Position numbers and translations under genes: made by a program. Below, in pieces: positions 59,143-64,000 of a DNA stretch of 64,000 nt. Source of the DNA: Spirochaetota bacterium (GTDB lineage Bacteria > Spirochaetota > UBA4802 > JAGODF01); the NCBI GenBank assembly GCA_029974015.1, contig JARKUF010000027.1, forward strand, positions 62,001-126,000. The letters run 5' to 3'. The notes beneath the pieces are model-generated. The model saw only the letters and a program-made list of their open reading frames with translations, searched no databases and was not told the DNA's origin. Every line of letters begins with the position of its first letter. Position 1 is the first letter of the stretch.

Positions 59143-60438
59143 ATGAAACATTCCGACACTGAAGTCCACCGCATCGGCGCCTGCCAATACGACTCACCTC
59201 TGGAAATACCCCACTTTATCGATGATGAGGCCCGCGTGATCATCGATGTGGAGTACAACAAAATAGAGGCGTCCTTCCGGCAGAGCGGATCGGCTCTGTC
59301 TTTCGAGAACGCCGGGCCCCGCCGTAAGATATTCTTCGACCCGGTGAAGACAACCGCCGCCATCGTCACCTGCGGGGGCCTCTGCCCGGGGCTCAACAAT
59401 GTCATCAAGGGCCTTGTGGATACCCTCTTTTACCAATACGGGGTCAAGCGGATATTGGGAATCCCCTATGGCTACGAGGGGCTCAATCCCGCCTATGGCC
59501 ATGGCATGTTGCCCCTCACCCCGGAAAGCGTGGAGGACATCCACGAAAAGGGCGGGTCCATTCTCGGCTCTTCCAGGGGAATGCAGGACATAGGGACCAT
59601 GGTGGACACCCTCATACGGGAAAACATCTCCATCCTCTTTACCATCGGGGGAGACGGCACCTTCCATGGGGCCCGGGACATTTATGAAGAGACGAGGCGC
59701 CGGGGACTTTCCATTTCAATTGCGGGCATTCCAAAGACCATCGACAATGACATCAACTTTGTGGACCGGACCTTCGGCTTCTCCACGGCGGTTTCAATCG
59801 CCACCATGGCCCTCACGGGGGCCCATGCCGAGGCCAAAGGCGCGCGAAACGGAATCGGCCTGGTCAAGGTGATGGGCCGCGACTCCGGCTTCATAGCGAC
59901 CTACACCGCCCTGGCCTCCAATGTGGCGAACTACGTCCTCATACGCGAGGTCCCATTTCTCATCGACGGCCCGGGCGGCCTCCTGGAGCATTTGCAGCGC
60001 CGCCTGGAGGAGCGCCGACACGCAGTCATCCTCGTCGCCGAGGGGGCAGGGCAGGAACATTTTCAAGACAAAAGGGGAACGGACGCCTCGGGGAATATTC
60101 GTTACGGCGATATCGGCGTATATCTTAAAGACCGCATTACCGAACATTTCAAGAAAACCAATTTTCACTGCAACCTGAAGTACATCGACCCAAGCTACAT
60201 CATCCGAAGCATGCCAGCGGCCGCCGATGACGCGGTCTTCTGTATCATGCTGGCCCAGAACGCCGTCCACGGCGCCATGGCGGGAAAGAGCGGTTTTATG
60301 GTGGGGCGCTGGAACAACTACTTTACCTTCATGCCCCTGTCCCTGGCCATCGAGAAGAGGAAGGTAGTCGATCCCAACGGCTACCTCTGGTCCATAGTTC
60401 GGGAAGCCACGGGACAGCCCAATTTCGGCCCTCAATGA
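59143..60438 (+). CDS. 6-phosphofructokinase (group II-type, predicted ATP-dependent)
   Basis: AIVTCGGLCPGLNNVI, LFTIGGDGTFHGARDIYEE, IAGIPKTIDNDINFVDRTFGF. Confidence 0.93.
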   Translation: MKHSDTEVHRIGACQYDSPLEIPHFIDDEARVIIDVEYNKIEASFRQSGSALSFENAGPRRKIFFDPVKTTAAIVTCGGLCPGLNNVIKGLVDTLFYQYGVKRILGIPYGYEGLNPAYGHGMLPLTPESVEDIHEKGGSILGSSRGMQDIGTMVDTLIRENISILFTIGGDGTFHGARDIYEETRRRGLSISIAGIPKTIDNDINFVDRTFGFSTAVSIATMALTGAHAEAKGARNGIGLVKVMGRDSGFIATYTALASNVANYVLIREVPFLIDGPGGLLEHLQRRLEERRHAVILVAEGAGQEHFQDKRGTDASGNIRYGDIGVYLKDRITEHFKKTNFHCNLKYIDPSYIIRSMPAAADDAVFCIMLAQNAVHGAMAGKSGFMVGRWNNYFTFMPLSLAIEKRKVVDPNGYLWSIVREATGQPNFGPQ

Positions 60439-60466
60439 TATGAAGGGGCTGATGGCCTTCGACAAT

Positions 60467-60952
60467 CTATAAAAGCCCGCCGTCGGCGACGGAAATCGCC
60501 TCCCGCCTCCCAGAGCGATATTTCAGGGTGATGCGGTCCCGGAAAAAAGAGTACTCCTGGAGGTCTTCCTCCACCGTCCGGTGCCAGGACTTGCTCCCGT
60601 CCTGTGGGTCTACTTTAATGAGAAAGTACACGCCTTCGCCGTCGACGAACACCAGAAAAAGCTGTCCTTTGAAAAGCACATGAAGGAGGGAGCGTCCGGG
60701 AATATACCACTCCGTGGAACCGCTTTCCTTCCCCAGAGCAAGGAAGATGCCGTCCCTTGCGCTGTAATCGCATGCTACATAGTATCTGAGGGGGTCCTCC
60801 AAAACGGCCGTGATAACATGCCCTTCGGGGATTTTTTTCGCCCAGATTTTTTTCTCCCCCTCCCCACGGGCTTTGCAAAGGAGGATCGATTTACCTTCCT
60901 CGAAGACGAGCGCAGTCTCGCTCATTTCGAAACGGCAGACCGGTCCGTTCAT
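60467..60952 (-). CDS. Hypothetical protein
   Basis: 161-aa ORF in coding context between PFK and the cytidylate kinase-like gene; beta-rich, no recognised motif. Confidence 0.5.
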   Translation of the reverse strand: MNGPVCRFEMSETALVFEEGKSILLCKARGEGEKKIWAKKIPEGHVITAVLEDPLRYYVACDYSARDGIFLALGKESGSTEWYIPGRSLLHVLFKGQLFLVFVDGEGVYFLIKVDPQDGSKSWHRTVEEDLQEYSFFRDRITLKYRSGRREAISVADGGLL

Positions 60953-60967
60953 GCGGGTTACCGGATG

Positions 60968-61681
60968 CTATATTAGCTTTCGAGCCGCCATACCGCCGGC
61001 AATAATCTCGGCGGCTTCCCGGGCGTCGTACCGGGCGTTGTTGATGACGATATCGAAGTTGACCGGGTCGGCCGTGTCGAATTTCAGATATTCCCTGTAA
61101 AAACCGTCCCTTTCCCCGCTTTTCTCGGCGATGGTCCTCTCGGCCTCTTTCGTTTTTACGCCAAGAAGCCGGGAGATCCTCTCCACCCTCCATTCAAGTG
61201 GGGCCACGAGCCTCACATGAAACCCCCGGGGAAGGTCCCTCATGACGAAGGCCCCTCCGCGCCCAACGATAACTACAAATCCGTTGACGGCAAGGGTGCG
61301 GATCATTTCCGCCACCTTTCGGTGTACCGTTACCTGGGGAGGATAATTAGCGAAGAGGCCCTGAAAGTAAGTAGTCATCTGGCCCTGGGCGGCCGTAGTG
61401 AGGGTCTCCGCGATTTTGCGGGACAGTCCCATGTCCTTCATGATGCCGTCGATGACCAGCCTGTCGTACGCCGCCCAGGTTTTTCCGCCGACGCTCAGCT
61501 TCCCGGCAAGGGCGACGGCCGTCTCATAGCCGCCGCATCCGTATTCCCGGGATATCGTGACGAAGGGATGGTATCCCTTCTTCTCCTCTTTTTTGGAGAG
61601 CTTCTCCGCCTTCTCTTTCTCCCAGAGTTCGATCTGGTCGATGATGGATTCCCGTACTTTCTTCCTGTAGTCTTCAGACAT
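60968..61681 (-). CDS. Cytidylate kinase-like family protein
   Basis: FVTISREYGCGGYETAVALAGKLS; YDRLVIDGIMKDMGLSRKIAETL; VVIVGRGGAFVMRDLPRGFHVRLVAPLEWRVERI. Confidence 0.85.
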   Translation of the reverse strand: MSEDYRKKVRESIIDQIELWEKEKAEKLSKKEEKKGYHPFVTISREYGCGGYETAVALAGKLSVGGKTWAAYDRLVIDGIMKDMGLSRKIAETLTTAAQGQMTTYFQGLFANYPPQVTVHRKVAEMIRTLAVNGFVVIVGRGGAFVMRDLPRGFHVRLVAPLEWRVERISRLLGVKTKEAERTIAEKSGERDGFYREYLKFDTADPVNFDIVINNARYDAREAAEIIAGGMAARKLI

Positions 61682-61719
61682 GGGGGGCCTCGCTCAACCG
61701 TATGTATCTGGCGGTGACA

Positions 61720-62562
61720 TCAACGCGCCAGAACGCCTATTCTTTCACCCATCCGCAACTTGCTTCCAAGGGAAAGCTCATCGAAACGGACCATTCCTTT
61801 TTCAAACACCAGCACCACAGTGGAGCCGAGGTTGAAAACGCCGAGTTCGCCGCCTTTCCTTACGGTTTTTTGTTCATCTTCAACATAGAGTCTTTCTTTC
61901 ATTGAACGAAAGGTTTTATTGGTCACAGGAGTATCGTAGCTAAGGGTTATCCTCCCTACATTGGCGGCCCCCACCATGCAGACCCCCGCCAGGCCGGAGG
62001 GAGCGCGCAGGTAGGTTGTTATGCGCTCGTTCACGGAAAAAAGATCGGGCATTGCCTTCACCATGAAATCCTGGACGGTGTAAAGCCTACCCGGAACATG
62101 CTGATATCCTAAAATAGTGCCATCAAGGGGGGCATGGATGCGGTGGTAATCTCCCGGAGAGAGATATAGGGTGATGAAATCGCCGTCGAGAAAATGGCGG
62201 TGCATCTCCGAAGGGACCAGGTCCCCAACGGAATAGGCGATTCCCTTGGCCTGAATGAGCATCGTGCCGTCAATGCGGCCATACTGGTCCACCCTGGCAT
62301 CCACCGGGGACACCACAGCATTGACAGCAGAATCGACGGGCCGCGCGCTGTCCTTAAGCCTCCTCGTGAAAAACTCATTGAATGTCCGAAATCCCGCAGC
62401 CGGTTCAACGTATTCCCCGGTATTGACGCCAAACTTCGCCGAGTACCAGGCAATGGCGCGCCTGAGGGCCCACCGCGGGAGAGGCAGTCTGGTTAAGACG
62501 CCAAAAATCCGCGAAATGAAACAGAGGGGCAAAATTTTATAAAAAACAACCGACTTTGTCAT
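61720..62562 (-). CDS. psd: Phosphatidylserine decarboxylase proenzyme
   Basis: FNEFFTRRLKDSARPVD, VSPVDARVDQYG, YLSPGDYHRIHAPLDG, NLGSTVVLVFEKG (LGST self-cleavage). Start set at MTKSVVFYK (62562); ORF-track start 62901 includes repeat-derived sequence. Confidence 0.93.
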   Translation of the reverse strand: MTKSVVFYKILPLCFISRIFGVLTRLPLPRWALRRAIAWYSAKFGVNTGEYVEPAAGFRTFNEFFTRRLKDSARPVDSAVNAVVSPVDARVDQYGRIDGTMLIQAKGIAYSVGDLVPSEMHRHFLDGDFITLYLSPGDYHRIHAPLDGTILGYQHVPGRLYTVQDFMVKAMPDLFSVNERITTYLRAPSGLAGVCMVGAANVGRITLSYDTPVTNKTFRSMKERLYVEDEQKTVRKGGELGVFNLGSTVVLVFEKGMVRFDELSLGSKLRMGERIGVLAR

Positions 62563-62647
62563 TCTACCGCCACCGGAGCCTGTCAAAAGTGGGATAACTA
62601 ATTGGGAAAGTAGAGAACTTCTACCATTTCCCGCACACATAACCTGT

Positions 62648-62805
62648 GGGAACCAAAAAAATATTTTTTTAAGATCCCATAAATTGCCTACCGCAAGTTT
62701 GGCACTCAGATTGTCCTCTCCGCCGAGGGCGTGCAGGAAAACCTGATTCTTAGAGTTTGCCATAAGTTTTCCGCCGCTTACAGCGGAGGGAAAACACAAA
62801 ATTGA
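62648..62805 (+). repeat. Composite hairpin repeat, copy R8 (degenerate, two-hairpin form)
   Basis: GATCCCATAAATTGCCTACCGC...CTCAGATTGTCCTCTCCGCCGAGGGCGTGCAGGAAAACCTGATTCTTAGAGTTTGCCATAAGTTTTCCGCCGCTTACAGCGGAGGGAAAAC. Confidence 0.6.
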
Positions 62806-62927
62806 GGCCGCCGGATATTTATCATAAGCCGGAACAGTCGATGAAGTCAAGAAATAAAATCGTCCTTCGCTTTGTAGAGTAACCGGCCGCGAAGGGGGCA
62901 TGGAACATCAGGGGCTTCCTTTGAAAC

Positions 62928-64000
62928 TCAGGCAAGGAGGACCCGATGGAGCACCCTGCCCAGCTCATCTATCCTGTACGGCTTGGCGATCACATCGCGG
63001 AATCCGTGTTCGTTGTAGCGTATCACCGTCGGATCATTGATATAGCCGCTGGAGAGGACGGCGCGCACATCGGGGTCCCGGTCCAGTATGGCCGCAAGGG
63101 CGTCCTTCCCGCCCATACCGCCGGGCACCGTGAGGTCGAGTATTACGGCGGAGAAGGGGGAGCCGGCGTCCCGTGCCGCAAAGTATTTTTCCACGGCCTC
63201 GCCGCCGTCCCGGGCCGTCTGCATTTCGTATCCCAGGTACCTGAGGAACTTTTCCACGATCACCAGTATCCCCTCGTCATCGTCCATAACCAGGACTCTG
63301 CCGCCCTCCACGGCCCTGCCGGAGGGCCCCCGCACCTCTCCGGGTACCGCTTCTTTCGACGCAGGAATATAGACGTTGAATGTGGTACCAACACCGGGGC
63401 TGGAGGAGGCTTCGATGAAGCCCCCATGCCTGTGTATAATGGAGTAGCCTATTGCCAGCCCCAGGCCGCTCGCCATCTCCCTGGTGGTGAAGTAGGGATC
63501 GAATATCCTTGCCATGTCCTCCTCGGGAATGCCATGGCCAGTGTCGGTAAACGATATCTTCACATACTCTCCCCCTGCCTGCGGGAAGGAATCGCCGGGG
63601 TGGAGTGTCTCGTTAGAAGCCCGGATGTCCAGGGAGCCTCCTTCCGGCATCGCCTGGATCGCATTGATCACCAGGCCCTGGAACACCTGGGTAATCTTGG
63701 CTTCATCGATTTCTACGGGGCTGATGTCTTCGGAGATGTGGAAATTCGGCCTGATGGAGGAACCGCTCACGGAAAACGTCACGGCGTTTCTCAGCATGTC
63801 TCCAATTAGCATGGTCCTCTTCACGGGGGCGTCGGTCCTCGAGAAGGAGAGAAACTGCCTTGTGAGGTCCTTCGCCCTGCCCACGGCCTCCTCCGCCGCT
63901 TTCAGGTTGTTCATCACCAGGGACTTGTCCTCGGGATTCAGCATGCTGAGTGTAATGTTGCCCATCACCACGGTGAGGATATTGTTGAAGTCGTGGGCGA
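62928..64000 (-). CDS. Sensor histidine kinase with C-terminal receiver, N-terminus truncated by window edge
   Basis: Frame continues past 63971 to the edge (AHDFNNILTVVMGN H-box); SFTDTGHGIPEEDMARIFDPYFTTREMASGLGLAIGYSII; VLVMDDDEGILV...AVILDLTVPGGMGG. Confidence 0.93.
   Translation of the reverse strand, partial: AHDFNNILTVVMGNITLSMLNPEDKSLVMNNLKAAEEAVGRAKDLTRQFLSFSRTDAPVKRTMLIGDMLRNAVTFSVSGSSIRPNFHISEDISPVEIDEAKITQVFQGLVINAIQAMPEGGSLDIRASNETLHPGDSFPQAGGEYVKISFTDTGHGIPEEDMARIFDPYFTTREMASGLGLAIGYSIIHRHGGFIEASSSPGVGTTFNVYIPASKEAVPGEVRGPSGRAVEGGRVLVMDDDEGILVIVEKFLRYLGYEMQTARDGGEAVEKYFAARDAGSPFSAVILDLTVPGGMGGKDALAAILDRDPDVRAVLSSGYINDPTVIRYNEHGFRDVIAKPYRIDELGRVLHRVLLA

Noticed and set aside
14286-62805. 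Repeats as a CRISPR array or an IS element
   Set aside because: Copies are kilobases apart with no spacer periodicity, and no cas or transposase gene is present; MITE/REP/palindromic-element or structured RNA is a better description.

Overview
This 64-kb, mostly high-GC bacterial window is densely coding and looks chromosomal. A flagellar outer-layer FlaA-like gene at about 26.5 kb, together with the rest of the gene content, suggests a spirochaete (possibly Leptospirales-like); that assignment is inference. I see no tRNA, rRNA, CRISPR array, transposase or prophage. Housekeeping and metabolic genes include dnaE, panC, apgM, moaE/moaD, GTP-type pckG, asnS plus an AsnS-like paralogue, a PFK, psd, two TrmA/RumA-type RNA methyltransferases, an RlmL-like methyltransferase and a glycerol-phosphate acyltransferase. 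Signalling genes are abundant: two GGDEF proteins (one with PilZ), HD-GYP, two hybrid histidine kinases, FapA, CBS and CNBD proteins. The two most interesting signals are: (1) a dispersed composite hairpin repeat with about 8 copies in intergenic regions. One copy appears to lack the hairpin, several extend ORFs in frame, and two direct copies bracket an AT-rich flippase gene. (2) A tight seven-gene minus-strand cassette (47.1-53.0 kb) made of coiled-coil protein, SPFH/zinc-ribbon protein, two DUF4178-type proteins, a small exported protein, a DUF350-type membrane protein and a membrane-fused spermidine-synthase-like enzyme. Other points of note are a pseudo-receiver with a phosphoacceptor D-to-E change fused to an RsbW-like ATPase, a secreted HELTH-motif protein of unknown family, and a lysine-rich histone-H1-like protein. 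All family calls come from reading motifs in the translations; no database search was run.
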